DNA of 55,573 bases, from NCBI GenBank assembly GCA_028284925.1, contig JANQQT010000133.1, positions 1-55,573 on the forward strand, read 5' to 3'. Numbering within the stretch: the first letter of the stretch is position 1; every line of letters begins with the position of its first letter. The notes beneath the pieces were generated by a model. That model ran no database searches. It worked only from the letters and a program-made list of their open reading frames with translations, and was not told the origin of the DNA. This stretch comes from Phycisphaeraceae bacterium. Lineage in GTDB: Bacteria; Planctomycetota; Phycisphaerae; Phycisphaerales; Zrk34. Positions 15,219-24,094 of the stretch are shown one piece after another. The position numbers and the translations under genes are program-made.

Positions 15219-16265
15219 TTACGCATCCGGTACGGTTTGGAGATTGGATTGGTCATCCGAGTCGCCGTTCTGGTCGTCGTCATCATCGTTTGCGGGTCGG
15301 GGTTTGACGAGAATTCTGACGAGGACAAGTCCAAATTCGTAGAGTAGGTAGAGAGGGACGGCCAGCGCAAGCATGGAACCGGGATCAGCGGGGGTGAGAA
15401 GCGCGCCGATGATGGTGCAACCCATGGCCGCGCCGCGCCAGTGTTTGCGCATGAAGGCATATGTAACCAACCGGGAAGCGGCGGCCCCGAGCATGACAAG
15501 GGGGAGTTGGAACGCGATAGCAAAACCCAGGGCAAACATAAGGACAAGGCTGATGTACTGATCGACGTGGAACAGGGGTTGAATGAGAGAGGGTTTTGAG
15601 AGCGGGAGTGTGCGGTATTGAGGTTCGTCATCTACTACGCCCATAAAAACTTTCATGCGATTCTGTGAGACGTTGATCCATGCCTGGCCAGGCTTGGGAT
15701 CGGGAGGATCTTCAGTGCTGAGCGGAAAAACGAGAACTTCCGGGTATTCTTTCACGGATTCAGCATGACCGGGTGAGGCGAACCATGTTCCGGCCACATT
15801 GTTATCCAGAGGAAAGCCTGTGGTGAAACCGACGAGGAACCAAAGTGTGACCGGCAGCATGATGTAGTACATGAACAGGACACCAAGGCATGCCATGATG
15901 AGACTGAAAGGCATCAGTCGGGTAACAAATTTCCTTTCGTGCGGGAAGAGTCCTGGGGCAACAAAGAGCCACATTTGCCACAGTACCCAGGGTACGCCAA
16001 AGACGAAGCCGCCGATCAGGGCAATCTTCATGTAGAGCATGATGACGGTCAGCGCACTTGGAGCAACGATGTTCGAGGGTAGTTCGTTAGCGCTGAGAGC
16101 CTGATGCAGAGGTTTAAGGAGAAATGTCAGAATCTGGCCCCCGAAGAAGAGGAGCACGACGGCGACGAGGATGGGGACGATAGCGGCAAGAAAAATGCGC
16201 TTGCGCAATTCATCCAAGTGTTCTCCCAGCGTCATTCTTGATTCTTCAGGATTGGGCAATGACAT
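15219..16265 (-). CDS. tatC: Sec-independent protein translocase TatC
   Basis: A 348-residue integral membrane receptor of the twin-arginine pathway. The N-terminal MTLGEHLDELRKRI element is diagnostic, and six membrane helices are visible. Between helices 3/4 and 5/6 there is an unusually long extracytoplasmic stretch (roughly residues 155-245, including SVKEYPEVLVFPLSTEDPP), so the protein is about 90 residues longer than typical TatC. The C-terminal tail is acidic (six consecutive aspartates). Start choice is uncertain: ATG at 16265, or TTG at 16304 adding 13 residues; neither has a clear ribosome-binding site. No tatA lies beside it. Confidence 0.93.
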   Translation of the reverse strand: MSLPNPEESRMTLGEHLDELRKRIFLAAIVPILVAVVLLFFGGQILTFLLKPLHQALSANELPSNIVAPSALTVIMLYMKIALIGGFVFGVPWVLWQMWLFVAPGLFPHERKFVTRLMPFSLIMACLGVLFMYYIMLPVTLWFLVGFTTGFPLDNNVAGTWFASPGHAESVKEYPEVLVFPLSTEDPPDPKPGQAWINVSQNRMKVFMGVVDDEPQYRTLPLSKPSLIQPLFHVDQYISLVLMFALGFAIAFQLPLVMLGAAASRLVTYAFMRKHWRGAAMGCTIIGALLTPADPGSMLALAVPLYLLYEFGLVLVRILVKPRPANDDDDDQNGDSDDQSNLQTVPDA

Positions 16266-16304
16266 AATAGCGTCGAATTTTTCCGCCAGACCCCGAACAG
16301 GCAA

Positions 16305-16560
16305 GGCTCAGTAGCAAAAATGTCGACGATAACCCATCGACGATGGGATGAGATGAATCAGGCGATTCATCGTTCGAATCTCGACGGGTCTGGTTCGGCT
16401 AAACCCGCTTCTCAGATTCGATGCACCCGTCCGCGGCGCATAAGACCTTCTCCACCCGGTATGTAAATTATACCATGAACCATACGCTGGATGCAGTTCT
16501 TGACCCGGAAATCAGTCCATAGCCTTTCTTGGATGCGTGAGGTCCCTCGCACTCATAAAT
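16305..16560. other. Structured gene-free leader upstream of tatC
   Basis: Three hairpins stand in a row: 16333-16347 (CCCATCG-A-CGATGGG), 16354-16371 (ATGAATC/GATTCAT) and 16375-16420 (CGAATCT with AGATTCG outside, CGGGT with ACCCG inside). They precede tatC on the minus strand and could be a regulatory leader or a small RNA. They match no RNA family I can recognise. Confidence 0.4.
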
Positions 16561-16586
16561 AAAAAAAGGGTGACGCCTGGTCACCC
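16561..16586 (-). terminator. Intrinsic terminator of the basic-tailed small protein gene
   Basis: A seven-pair stem (GGGTGAC 16568-16574, GTCACCC 16580-16586) is followed by seven T on the minus strand (16567-16561). It lies 40 bases beyond the stop of the gene ending at 16627. Confidence 0.85.
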
Positions 16587-16626
16587 CTAAGGAGGCTGAT
16601 TTGATGGGCACTGATCTCAGCCCGTT

Positions 16627-16995
16627 TTACTTGCTGCGGGCACGAGACGCTGTTCGCTTTTTGGTCACGGTTTTGGAGGATTTCGCCGTTTTGGCACTGG
16701 ACTTACCGTTTGCCTTGGTTGCGGGTTTTGAGCTCGATTTACGTGCTTTATCCGCAGGATTACTGTCGAGATCTTCGGCACCCTGCTCCTGATTGACTTT
16801 GGCAACCTGCAGGCGTTGCACATGCTCAGAAGCATACCATATGCCTTTGGAATAGGGGCGATGGGCAACGCGAACACAAACGAAACCTTGTCCTTCTTCG
16901 CTTTTGAGAGCGCAAATTTTGCCTTTGAAGTCGCCGCTGATGGGTGCGACCGTGTCACCTTTGCCGAGTTCGAGTCCGTTTACATCGATTACCAT
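16627..16995 (-). CDS. Small protein with SH3-like N-terminus and lysine-rich tail
   Basis: A 122-residue protein. Residues 1-65 are beta-rich (VNGLELGKGDTVAPISGDFKG), suggestive of a KOW/SH3-like barrel. Residues 70-122 are a disordered Lys/Ser/Ala tail with repeated KSS-K and TKK elements, which would bind nucleic acid or other polyanions. It has its own promoter (17062-17090) and terminator (16561-16586), so it is a monocistronic unit. It is possibly a nucleoid- or ribosome-associated protein; this is inference from composition only. Confidence 0.7.
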   Translation of the reverse strand: MVIDVNGLELGKGDTVAPISGDFKGKICALKSEEGQGFVCVRVAHRPYSKGIWYASEHVQRLQVAKVNQEQGAEDLDSNPADKARKSSSKPATKANGKSSAKTAKSSKTVTKKRTASRARSK

Positions 16996-17061
16996 GGGAA
17001 AATGGCTCCAGGTAAGGGGTTTTTGAGGCCGTGGCGGGCTAATAACTGCTCAGAGACGAAT

Positions 17062-17090
17062 ATTATAGGCGAAACAGGATAAAATGCCCA
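17062..17090 (-). promoter_or_regulatory. Promoter of the basic-tailed small protein gene
   Basis: On the minus strand a perfect TATAAT (17067-17062) lies 17 bases after TGGGCA (17090-17085), which matches TTGACA at four of six positions. It is 66 bases upstream of the start codon. Confidence 0.6.
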
Positions 17091-17206
17091 CTTTCTGGTT
17101 GGATTTAACGTGGAAAACTTGACAAAGATCCAGCAAGGATGACTTATAAAGCCTTTATTTTCAATGTATTGCAAACACGAAGCGTAAGTCGCCCCTGGAG
17201 TTAAAC

Positions 17207-18091
17207 TTGACACACGACCAGAGAAAACATCGCAGGAAGCGCCGAAGAGCCGCCGTACGTCATGCAATATTCACGAAAACGCCCAAAAAATTGACGGGAG
17301 GGCGACTGGGACGGGTAAAACCCGGAAAGAATTTTGAAGTAAACGAGCGGGAGATTCTGATTCCAGACCTGAGTGACGAGTTTTGCGGGCTGAAAATCGT
17401 TCATTTTTCAGACCTACATGTTGGAGAACTGATCACACCCGCGCACCTGCCCCACATCGTCGAGGCGGCAAACGCGTTTGAGGCGGATTTGATGGCTGTG
17501 ACTGGGGACTTCGTGGACTATTCAAATTCCTACCTGCCGGCAGTGATGGAGGCAATGAGCGATCTGCGGGCCAGATACGGCGTGTATTTCGTCCTGGGGA
17601 ACCACGATTACTTGGACGACGGGCAAGAAGTAGTCGAAGCGTTTGCCGCCTCGAAGCTCAGATTACTCCTGGATGAGGCGGATGTCATACAGATCGGAGA
17701 CAATGGATGTTCGATGGGCGTAGGAGGTGTACGCTGGTCGAATCTGTCGAATGAAATGGATATGTGCGTCAAAAAGGTGAATATAGCCATGAAGGGGTGT
17801 GATTTGAAAATCCTGTTGGCGCATCATCCTCATTGTTTTGACGCAGCTCACCGTCACGGCATCGACCTGACGCTCAGTGGGCACACGCATGGAGGACAAT
17901 TCCTGCTGTCCAAGAAAAGAGGGAAGAAAGGGTCTATCGGACTGGCAAACCTGGGATTTCGGTATACGCGTGGATTATATGAAAGAGGGGCATGCCGCCT
18001 GTTCGTATCCAGCGGCGTAGGAAGTTGGTTTCCGTTCCGGTTTCGATGTCCGGCAGAGATCACGCGACTGACTTTGCAGGCAGTTTATTGA
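17207..18091 (+). CDS. Calcineurin-like metallophosphoesterase (YaeI/YkuE type)
   Basis: A 294-residue metallophosphoesterase. All metal-binding blocks are present in order: FSDLHVG, TGDFVDY, LGNHDY, LLAHHP and SGHTHGGQ. The overall layout resembles the membrane-associated YaeI/YkuE group, some of which cleave UDP-diacylglucosamine or phospholipid precursors. Here the N-terminus is a basic 25-residue stretch (HRRKRRRAAVRH), not a signal anchor. The TTG start at 17207 is supported by GGAG six bases before it. A TTGACA at 17119 lies upstream but its -10 partner is too far to be convincing. The gene converges on the LamG gene. Confidence 0.85.
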   Translation: MTHDQRKHRRKRRRAAVRHAIFTKTPKKLTGGRLGRVKPGKNFEVNEREILIPDLSDEFCGLKIVHFSDLHVGELITPAHLPHIVEAANAFEADLMAVTGDFVDYSNSYLPAVMEAMSDLRARYGVYFVLGNHDYLDDGQEVVEAFAASKLRLLLDEADVIQIGDNGCSMGVGGVRWSNLSNEMDMCVKKVNIAMKGCDLKILLAHHPHCFDAAHRHGIDLTLSGHTHGGQFLLSKKRGKKGSIGLANLGFRYTRGLYERGACRLFVSSGVGSWFPFRFRCPAEITRLTLQAVY

Positions 18092-18123
18092 CCTATATAC
18101 GAAACGATCGAAGAATAGCGAAT

Positions 18124-20127
18124 TCAGTCCTTATAGTACAGTTCTCTATAAAGCCTCTGCATTCGGGGATCTCTGGACTTGGACAACTGGATAAGAAGTC
18201 GATTTTTGGCGCCGCCTGTCATTCGCGGCCAGCGCTTGAGAATGGACTGCCGGTATTTCTCAAATTTATCGTTCTTTTTCGGGTCAGGTTTTGGCTCGGT
18301 CTTGGGGCCTACAGAGACCTTGGGTACACTTGGGGGCTTAACGGTATCTCGCTTAGGGAGTTTGGCTGCGATGATGTTGTAATGGGCTGCGATGCGCTCG
18401 GGAGTGAGGACAGAGTCATAAATGGCAAGATCATCGATCTCACCGCTGAGGTATGCGTTGGATTTTTGTGCGGGATCGCCGCCTATGTGCAGTTCACGTG
18501 TGTTAAATACGGCACCTCCGGAATCGGAGTTGTAACCCCTTCGAACACCATCGATATAAATGGCTCTTGAGCCCGTGGATGAGCGTGTAACGACTACATG
18601 GTGCCAGGCTCCATCATTGATCTTAAGATCGGTATGCCTTGCGTAACAGCGATAATCTGATCGTCCCTGTGGCCCGGTGATAAACATCAATCGACTATCA
18701 TCACGTGTTCGGGAATATCTGTACCCTGTCAGGAGAAGGTCGCCGGACCCTCTACCGGAAGTCCCGTTTGAGAAAAATACGGGGCCTGTATACGTGTAAT
18801 AAGATGAGCTTCTGGCGAACGTCATGGACGTCTTCAGCCAGAATTCAATCGTAAATTCGGATGGAGCATTTGAAGAAGTCAAGGGTATGGTGATGTGACT
18901 GGTTGAGCCATCGAACTTGACAGCCTTCCCGGTTAAACCCGGAACGGCAGCGACGTGCTCCACCTTGCCGTGATATTTTCCGTGTAGCCTTTTCTTTCCT
19001 TCCCTGGCCGAGTCAAAAACTTTCTTATTGGAAACGGCAGCCGAATCGTCGAACTGGAGATAGACGATGGGTTTATCCTTAAGAACTTCAACTACATAAG
19101 GCGACTGGGTTGGTCTACGGGTAACTTTCTCTTCAAGCTTGGCGATTTGGGATTCGAGAAGGGGTTGAACGAGGGTGGCCTTGGCAAGGGCGGCGTCGCC
19201 TTCCTTGGCCGTCTTGGTGACGTGAACGTAGTATTTCCTGGCACGGATCAGGACGTTGTATTTGGCATCATCAGTGGAAGCTTCGCTGGAAAGACTTCGA
19301 TACCAATCGCCGAGATCACCGGCCTGTTTGGTGGAAAGCATGTCAAGTGAAGATGAAGCAAGTTTGACTTTTTCCTGAAGCATCTTATCACTGATAAGAA
19401 AGGTGTACTTTCTGGCCTGTTGAGGTGAATCCAATTCGGTGACATACAAAACAATCAGTTTTTTGGCTGCTTCGGTGTCTTTGGGATTGGCGGCAAGACG
19501 TTTCTTTAAGGAATCAATCTGGGCGACAATTCGTTGTTTGTTAGCAAGATCGCTGAGGCGTGATTTGATGACCTGTTCCTGCGGTGACTGGATAACTCTT
19601 GCAATGGGGGTTGCCCTGCGAAGCGTTCGGTTTGCCTCGTCAAATTCGGTGGCTTTGACCTGAGTATCAGCAAGGTCAACCAGAGCGAGAATAAGTGTCT
19701 CACCGATCTGCTTCTTCGCATCCCCACGTGCACGTTGGTATTGGGTTTGAAGGATTTCGGTAAGAGACTTGAGGGCGGAGGCTGTATGATCGGGAGCTTT
19801 GGCAATGACAAGACGAAGGGCACGTTCGGCGAGGGCTGCGCCATTCTTGTCCTTACCAGCGAGCTGGGCCGCATTTCGGCAGAGAACCAGAAGAAGGTTG
19901 GGTTGATTGGCATTTTGCTCCGCGGCTTCAAGCAAAGACTTGGCGAGCTGAAGGTCATCCCCGGTATCGGGCGTTCGTGTGACGTTTTGGACCTCTGACC
20001 CGAAGACATCAGCAAATTGCTTTTTCGCATCGGCTTCGCTGAGATTGGCCGCTCTAACCATCGTAATGGACGCCAACGATAATACGGCAAGTATTGAAAT
20101 CACAAAATTCTGCTTTGGCGTGGTCAC
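18124..20127 (-). CDS. Exported LamG-domain protein with helical repeats
   Basis: 667 residues from a GTG at 20127, preceded by GGAGA at good spacing. The frame extends 70 codons further, but only this start gives a clean signal peptide (FVISILAVLSLASIT, cleavage near MVRAA). Residues about 30-370 are alpha-helical and lysine-rich, possibly TPR-like. Residues about 400-570 form a LamG/concanavalin-like domain (IVYLQFDDS, FTIEFWLKT, WHHVVVTR, DDLAIYDSVL). The C-terminal 80 residues are proline/lysine-rich then helical. It is probably a secreted or periplasmic carbohydrate- or protein-binding factor. It is divergent from the PEP-CTERM gene at 20344. Confidence 0.75.
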   Translation of the reverse strand: MTTPKQNFVISILAVLSLASITMVRAANLSEADAKKQFADVFGSEVQNVTRTPDTGDDLQLAKSLLEAAEQNANQPNLLLVLCRNAAQLAGKDKNGAALAERALRLVIAKAPDHTASALKSLTEILQTQYQRARGDAKKQIGETLILALVDLADTQVKATEFDEANRTLRRATPIARVIQSPQEQVIKSRLSDLANKQRIVAQIDSLKKRLAANPKDTEAAKKLIVLYVTELDSPQQARKYTFLISDKMLQEKVKLASSSLDMLSTKQAGDLGDWYRSLSSEASTDDAKYNVLIRARKYYVHVTKTAKEGDAALAKATLVQPLLESQIAKLEEKVTRRPTQSPYVVEVLKDKPIVYLQFDDSAAVSNKKVFDSAREGKKRLHGKYHGKVEHVAAVPGLTGKAVKFDGSTSHITIPLTSSNAPSEFTIEFWLKTSMTFARSSSYYTYTGPVFFSNGTSGRGSGDLLLTGYRYSRTRDDSRLMFITGPQGRSDYRCYARHTDLKINDGAWHHVVVTRSSTGSRAIYIDGVRRGYNSDSGGAVFNTRELHIGGDPAQKSNAYLSGEIDDLAIYDSVLTPERIAAHYNIIAAKLPKRDTVKPPSVPKVSVGPKTEPKPDPKKNDKFEKYRQSILKRWPRMTGGAKNRLLIQLSKSRDPRMQRLYRELYYKD

Positions 20128-20343
20128 ATGAAATCTCCAAATTCCATAGCTTTCAAATCGAGAAGCGCACCGGACAAAAACACCCTTTATTATACGGTAA
20201 GACGCATGATCGGGCATTCTGTTCGGTAAAAACAGCGTAACGAAACGGGCATTCCGTACAGATCTCGGTGAAAAACCAGCAAGTTTCATAGAAAAAGTTT
20301 GCATTTCCTGTTTCCGAAGGGGTATAAACCGGGCCATTGCCTC

Positions 20344-21492
20344 ATGTTAAACCCCAAGAATCAACTCGTGACGCGACACCTCTTATGGAGTATTGTCATT
20401 CTGATCGCCGTTGGTTTCGGGGAAGGTACGATTTACGCCATGACGGAGTTAACTGTTACGGATGGACTACAGGTCTGGCTAAGGGCAGACGTCGGGATCG
20501 GCGTGAACGGCGATGGGACAATACAAGATGGTGATGAAGTAATTTCCTGGACTGATCAGGCACATGCGCACACCTTTAACGCCAAGGAAGGAGTTCGTTG
20601 GATTCGCGATGCGGGTGGCGGACTTGCCGGATTGGATTTTCAGCGTGGCCAGGAAAGCGGATTTTTAGGAGACTTTTCAAGCACCGTATCTTCAGGTGTG
20701 GTAACCGAGGCAACAGTATTTGTGATAGGCAAGTTTGGCGGCTATACCCATCCGGCAACAGAACCAAGTTTCTGGTTGGCGATTGATTCAAGTACAGCTG
20801 GACGGGAGGTAAATCTGGGGCGGGGTTATCGCTCGGCCGTTCGAGACAACGCCATATTTTATGATCCGGGAGAAGTGATGGAGACAAATTACTTCACAGG
20901 TCAGGTCTTTGAGCCGGAGAACGGAGATTTCTTATATTACACCGGCCGCTATTCCGTCGGGGACACGTTCGGCGCCAATGCCTGGATGAACGAATTTGAC
21001 ATGAATCTATTTCCCGTAACCGCAGAATCTGTGGTGGGCGTGGAAGTGGACCCGCGTCTGACGTACATCGGAAATAACCCGGAAGGTGATGCGGGTCTGG
21101 ACGGCATCATTCGTGAGATACTCATTTACGACCGCGAACTCTCGGGTGCAGAGATCATGGAAATACACGCTTATCTGGCGGATCGAGTCAGTGGTGAACC
21201 TCTACCCCGGGAACCTACAATACCGGGTGACGCCAATGGTGACGGAGTTGTCAATGGGCAGGATTTTGCGATGTGGCGCGAAAACGCCGGTATGGCCGGC
21301 GGCGCGAGTGCGGACAAGGGTGATTTTGATGGTGATGGTGATGTTGACGGGTTTGATTTTCTGATTTGGCAGAACGGTTTTGGCCAAAGCGTTGAGTCTT
21401 TGGTCGAAGGGGAAAATAACAGCATACCTGAACCGGGAGGTATGATGATAGTGGCGTTTGCCTGCATGATCGGTGGGATACGGCGACATTGA
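20344..21492 (+). CDS. PEP-CTERM surface protein with LamG-like and dockerin-like parts
   Basis: 382 residues from the ATG at 20344. It has a signal peptide (HLLWSIVILIAVGFGEGT region) and a concanavalin/LamG-like beta domain (about 35-275, ending IREILIYDRELSGAEI). Two dockerin-like calcium loops follow (GDANGDGVVNGQDF and GDFDGDGDVDGFDF), then a short PEP-CTERM sorting tail (IPEPGGMMIVAFACMIGGIRRH without a long hydrophobic core). Such proteins are processed by an exosortase/archaeosortase-type system and exported. The tail is shorter than usual. No ribosome-binding site stands out at this start. Confidence 0.8.
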   Translation: MLNPKNQLVTRHLLWSIVILIAVGFGEGTIYAMTELTVTDGLQVWLRADVGIGVNGDGTIQDGDEVISWTDQAHAHTFNAKEGVRWIRDAGGGLAGLDFQRGQESGFLGDFSSTVSSGVVTEATVFVIGKFGGYTHPATEPSFWLAIDSSTAGREVNLGRGYRSAVRDNAIFYDPGEVMETNYFTGQVFEPENGDFLYYTGRYSVGDTFGANAWMNEFDMNLFPVTAESVVGVEVDPRLTYIGNNPEGDAGLDGIIREILIYDRELSGAEIMEIHAYLADRVSGEPLPREPTIPGDANGDGVVNGQDFAMWRENAGMAGGASADKGDFDGDGDVDGFDFLIWQNGFGQSVESLVEGENNSIPEPGGMMIVAFACMIGGIRRH

Positions 21493-21506
21493 GATCACGT
21501 TGACAT

Positions 21507-21531
21507 AAAAAAACCCGCGTATTCCGCGGGT
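21507..21531 (-). terminator. Intrinsic terminator of the rpsF-ssb-rplI cluster
   Basis: ACCCGCG (21513-21519) pairs with CGCGGGT (21525-21531) over a TATTC loop. A T-run follows on the minus strand (21512-21507), 32 bases beyond the rplI stop. Confidence 0.85.
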
Positions 21532-21562
21532 CTCTTCATTCAAATAACGTAAGTCTAGAACG

Positions 21563-22153
21563 TCAATCGTTAAGAATGTCGATCTCCGGGTCGTCAAAAC
21601 GACGACGATCACGACGTTCCTGTGCGACTTTTGCTTCGGCGGCTTCACGTTCCTCTCGCTCCTTACGTTCGGCCTCCAGTTGTTCGGCGGGCTTGTCTGA
21701 AACAACCCAGAGCTTAATCTCCGTCTTGAGATCATTGTCCAACTGAATGGGAATGTCGTATGAATCCAACTGGCGTATCGGTGACCCGATTCGAACATCG
21801 CGTTCGGTGACGTTAAAGCCATCCTCCTTGAGGGCGTCGGCGATATCGCGCTGGGTCACCGAACCATACAGATTGCCATCTTCATTGTGCGACCGCTGCA
21901 GCGTAATCTCCGTGCCTTCGAGCCGCCCGATGAGTTTTTCCTGTTCGAGACGCAACTCGCGAAGTTGTTTTTCGACTTCGGCGCGACGTTCTTCGACTCG
22001 CTTTTTGTTGCCTTCGGTGGGTACATCGGCGAGCCCGAGAGGCAGGAGGTAGTTACGTGCGTAACCGGGCTTGACGTCAACGACATCTCCGACAATGCCT
22101 AGATTGTCAACATTTTCTGTTAGCAGGAGCTGAATATTCTTCTTGCGGGACAT
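21563..22153 (-). CDS. rplI: Ribosomal protein L9
   Basis: A 196-residue large-subunit protein. The N-terminal domain carries the L9 signature (VDNLGIVGDVVDVKPGYARN, LLPLGLA), followed by the long connecting helix and the C-terminal domain. It is about 45 residues longer than usual because of a charged C-terminal extension (KEREEREAAEAKVAQ, then RRRFDDPEIDILND). It is last in the rpsF-ssb-rplI group. AGGAGG sits just upstream of the ATG. Confidence 0.96.
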   Translation of the reverse strand: MSRKKNIQLLLTENVDNLGIVGDVVDVKPGYARNYLLPLGLADVPTEGNKKRVEERRAEVEKQLRELRLEQEKLIGRLEGTEITLQRSHNEDGNLYGSVTQRDIADALKEDGFNVTERDVRIGSPIRQLDSYDIPIQLDNDLKTEIKLWVVSDKPAEQLEAERKEREEREAAEAKVAQERRDRRRFDDPEIDILND

Positions 22154-22267
22154 GATGTCCTCCTTTTAGGGGTTGGAGTTAGACGCCGTGCCGCAAAGGG
22201 ACATCACGACGCCATCATGGTTTTGCTCAGAGGAGCATTGGTTTATGTCAGGCATTATCCTGAATGA

Positions 22268-22741
22268 TCAGAACGGAATATCATCGTCATCCACATCGTC
22301 ATGGGCCGAGGTTGACGCGGTACTGATGGAATGGTCGTTGCTACCGACTTCGGTTGGATCGCTGGAGTAACCTGTTTCCTGGCCATCAGCACGTTTCTGT
22401 TGTTTATTATCACGTGCGTCGATAAAGGAGAACGACTCGATAAAGACGCGGTGTTTTGATCGTCGATTGCCTTCCTTGTCTTCCCATTGATCCAATTGCA
22501 ATCGACCTTCGATGAAGATGGGGCGACCCTTGGTGAAGTATTGATTGACAAGTTCCGCGGTTCGACCGAATGCGCGGCAATCAACGAAAAGGGTTTCCTC
22601 TCCCTGCGTTCCATCCTGTCGGCGAAATCGCCTGGATGAGGCTAGCCCGATTTCAACAACGGGGGTGTTTGAAGGAAGAAAGTTGAGTTGGGGGTCACGT
22701 GTCAGGCGGCCCATGAGCAAAATTTTGTTGTAGTCAGCCAT
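22268..22741 (-). CDS. ssb: Single-stranded DNA-binding protein
   Basis: A 157-residue SSB. The N-terminal OB fold (YNKILLMGRLTRDPQL, FIEGRLQLDQWEDKEG) binds single-stranded DNA. A disordered linker leads to the acidic DDDDIPF tip that recruits replication and repair proteins. Length and tip are canonical. It lies between rpsF and rplI, where rpsR is usually also found but is absent here. Confidence 0.96.
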   Translation of the reverse strand: MADYNKILLMGRLTRDPQLNFLPSNTPVVEIGLASSRRFRRQDGTQGEETLFVDCRAFGRTAELVNQYFTKGRPIFIEGRLQLDQWEDKEGNRRSKHRVFIESFSFIDARDNKQQKRADGQETGYSSDPTEVGSNDHSISTASTSAHDDVDDDDIPF

Positions 22742-22815
22742 GATGATCTCTTTAAGAAATGGGCGGGGTTAAGGTTTCGAATCAGTAATCCGGTCAGATC
22801 ATACCGTAATTCGGA

Positions 22816-23319
22816 TCATTCTGTTTTTTCGTCTGTTGATTCGTCAGGGGCGTCCTGGTCAGCTTCGGTTGAAGCTTCCTCAACAGTCGCTTCATCATCG
22901 GCTTTATCTTCAACATCGGCATCTGCGACAGGTTCTGCAGGCTGTTCGGCTTCGAGTTTGGCGGCAGTTTGGGATTCTTCCTGTGCCTTTTTCGCAAGAT
23001 CAAGTTCGACTTCGCCGATATGATCGCCTCGCAGGATCAGGCATCGCATGACGTCCTCTGAGAGGTGAACATCGCGTTCAATACCGGCGATCTTGGAGCC
23101 ATCGCACTCAAAGTAAGCAAGCATATAAAAGCCGCGCTTCTGTTTTTCGATTTCATACGCCATGCGACGCTCGTCCCATTTGTAGAGGGCATGAGTGGTG
23201 GCTTCAGCTCGGGTAAGCAGACGCTCGACGATTTCCGTCGCCCTCTGGATACTCGAATTGATTTTCGTCGGGTTCAGAAGGAAAAGTCCTTCATAAAGTC
23301 CTGTCTTCGTTGCAGGCAT
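22816..23319 (-). CDS. rpsF: Ribosomal protein S6
   Basis: A 167-residue small-subunit protein. The core (about 1-105) includes YEGLFLLNP, the MAYEIEKQKRGFYMLAYF strand pair and EDVMRCLILRGD. The C-terminal 60 residues are an acidic, low-complexity tail (Glu/Asp/Ala-rich), longer than in most S6. The ATG at 23319 has AAGGAGC seven bases upstream; the 13 extra codons to 23358 are not needed. A small hairpin lies in the leader (23346-23367). Confidence 0.96.
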   Translation of the reverse strand: MPATKTGLYEGLFLLNPTKINSSIQRATEIVERLLTRAEATTHALYKWDERRMAYEIEKQKRGFYMLAYFECDGSKIAGIERDVHLSEDVMRCLILRGDHIGEVELDLAKKAQEESQTAAKLEAEQPAEPVADADVEDKADDEATVEEASTEADQDAPDESTDEKTE

Positions 23320-23345
23320 GTGTTGCTCCTTCGTTCGGTAAGTTG

Positions 23346-23367
23346 GGAATCCGCTCAATGGGATTCC
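23346..23367 (-). promoter_or_regulatory. Leader hairpin before rpsF
   Basis: GGAATCC and GGATTCC arms (seven pairs) around an eight-base loop, 27 bases upstream of the rpsF start. It could be an autoregulatory site of the S6 type, or simply an intergenic processing hairpin. The known S6:S18 consensus was not clearly matched. Confidence 0.3.
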
Positions 23368-23387
23368 GAACGATTTGCCTATTCGGG

Positions 23388-24038
23388 TTAGTTATCGCGG
23401 GCGTTTTCGATTAGCCCGTCCAGTTTCTTGTCTTTCTGCGTTTCTTTTGCTTTGTCCGATTTGTCCGGTGACGTGTTGAATCGGGTCATGGCGATATCGA
23501 TTCCTTCGCGAAGCCAAGTTTCGACGGCTGAGGTCGATTTATTCAACGTCTTTTCGAGCGTACCGAGTTCTTCTTCATGAAATTTAGCCAATACGTAATC
23601 TGATTGAGGGATCTTGTGGTCGCCGACCCTGGGTTCACCGACACCAATCCTAAGTCGCGGGTAATTGGAAGAGCCAATACGCTGCTGGATGTCAGCCAGA
23701 CCGTTGTGCCCTCCAGTCGATCCTCCCGCGCGGAGTCGAATGCTTCCAAGCGGAAGAGCCGTATCGTCAACAATCACAAGGATGTCCTGCGGATCAAGTT
23801 TGAAAAAGGAGACGGCTTCGGAGACGGCGAGGCCCGATCGATTCATGAACGTCATGGGTTGCATCAGCATCACACGCGTTGAAACAATCCGACCTTCAAG
23901 AACACCTGCGTGAAACTTGGTCTTCGCGCCCGCAAGTCCATGTTGCTCGGCGAGGCGATTGACTGCCATGAAACCCGCGTTGTGGCGGGTCTTTTCGTAT
24001 TCCTTACCGGGATTTCCAAGACCGACGATTAGCTTCAT
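23388..24038 (-). CDS. pth: Peptidyl-tRNA hydrolase
   Basis: A 216-residue esterase that recycles peptidyl-tRNA dropped from ribosomes. Signature segments are GLGNPGKEYEKTRHNAGF with the catalytic His, the MNRSG tRNA-binding turn, VDDTALPLGSIRLR and GGHNGL. The length is slightly above normal because of a lysine-rich C-terminal tail. It lies between rplY and rpsF, the common rplY-pth order in bacteria. Confidence 0.97.
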   Translation of the reverse strand: MKLIVGLGNPGKEYEKTRHNAGFMAVNRLAEQHGLAGAKTKFHAGVLEGRIVSTRVMLMQPMTFMNRSGLAVSEAVSFFKLDPQDILVIVDDTALPLGSIRLRAGGSTGGHNGLADIQQRIGSSNYPRLRIGVGEPRVGDHKIPQSDYVLAKFHEEELGTLEKTLNKSTSAVETWLREGIDIAMTRFNTSPDKSDKAKETQKDKKLDGLIENARDN

Positions 24039-24094
24039 GGTGATGAGTTCATGCTTACGCGAGTGTCATGACGATCTATCCAGAATAGACCTGA

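Noticed and set aside
17119..17150. TTGACA and TATAAA before the metallophosphoesterase gene
   Set aside because: The spacing is 20 bases, too long for a standard promoter.
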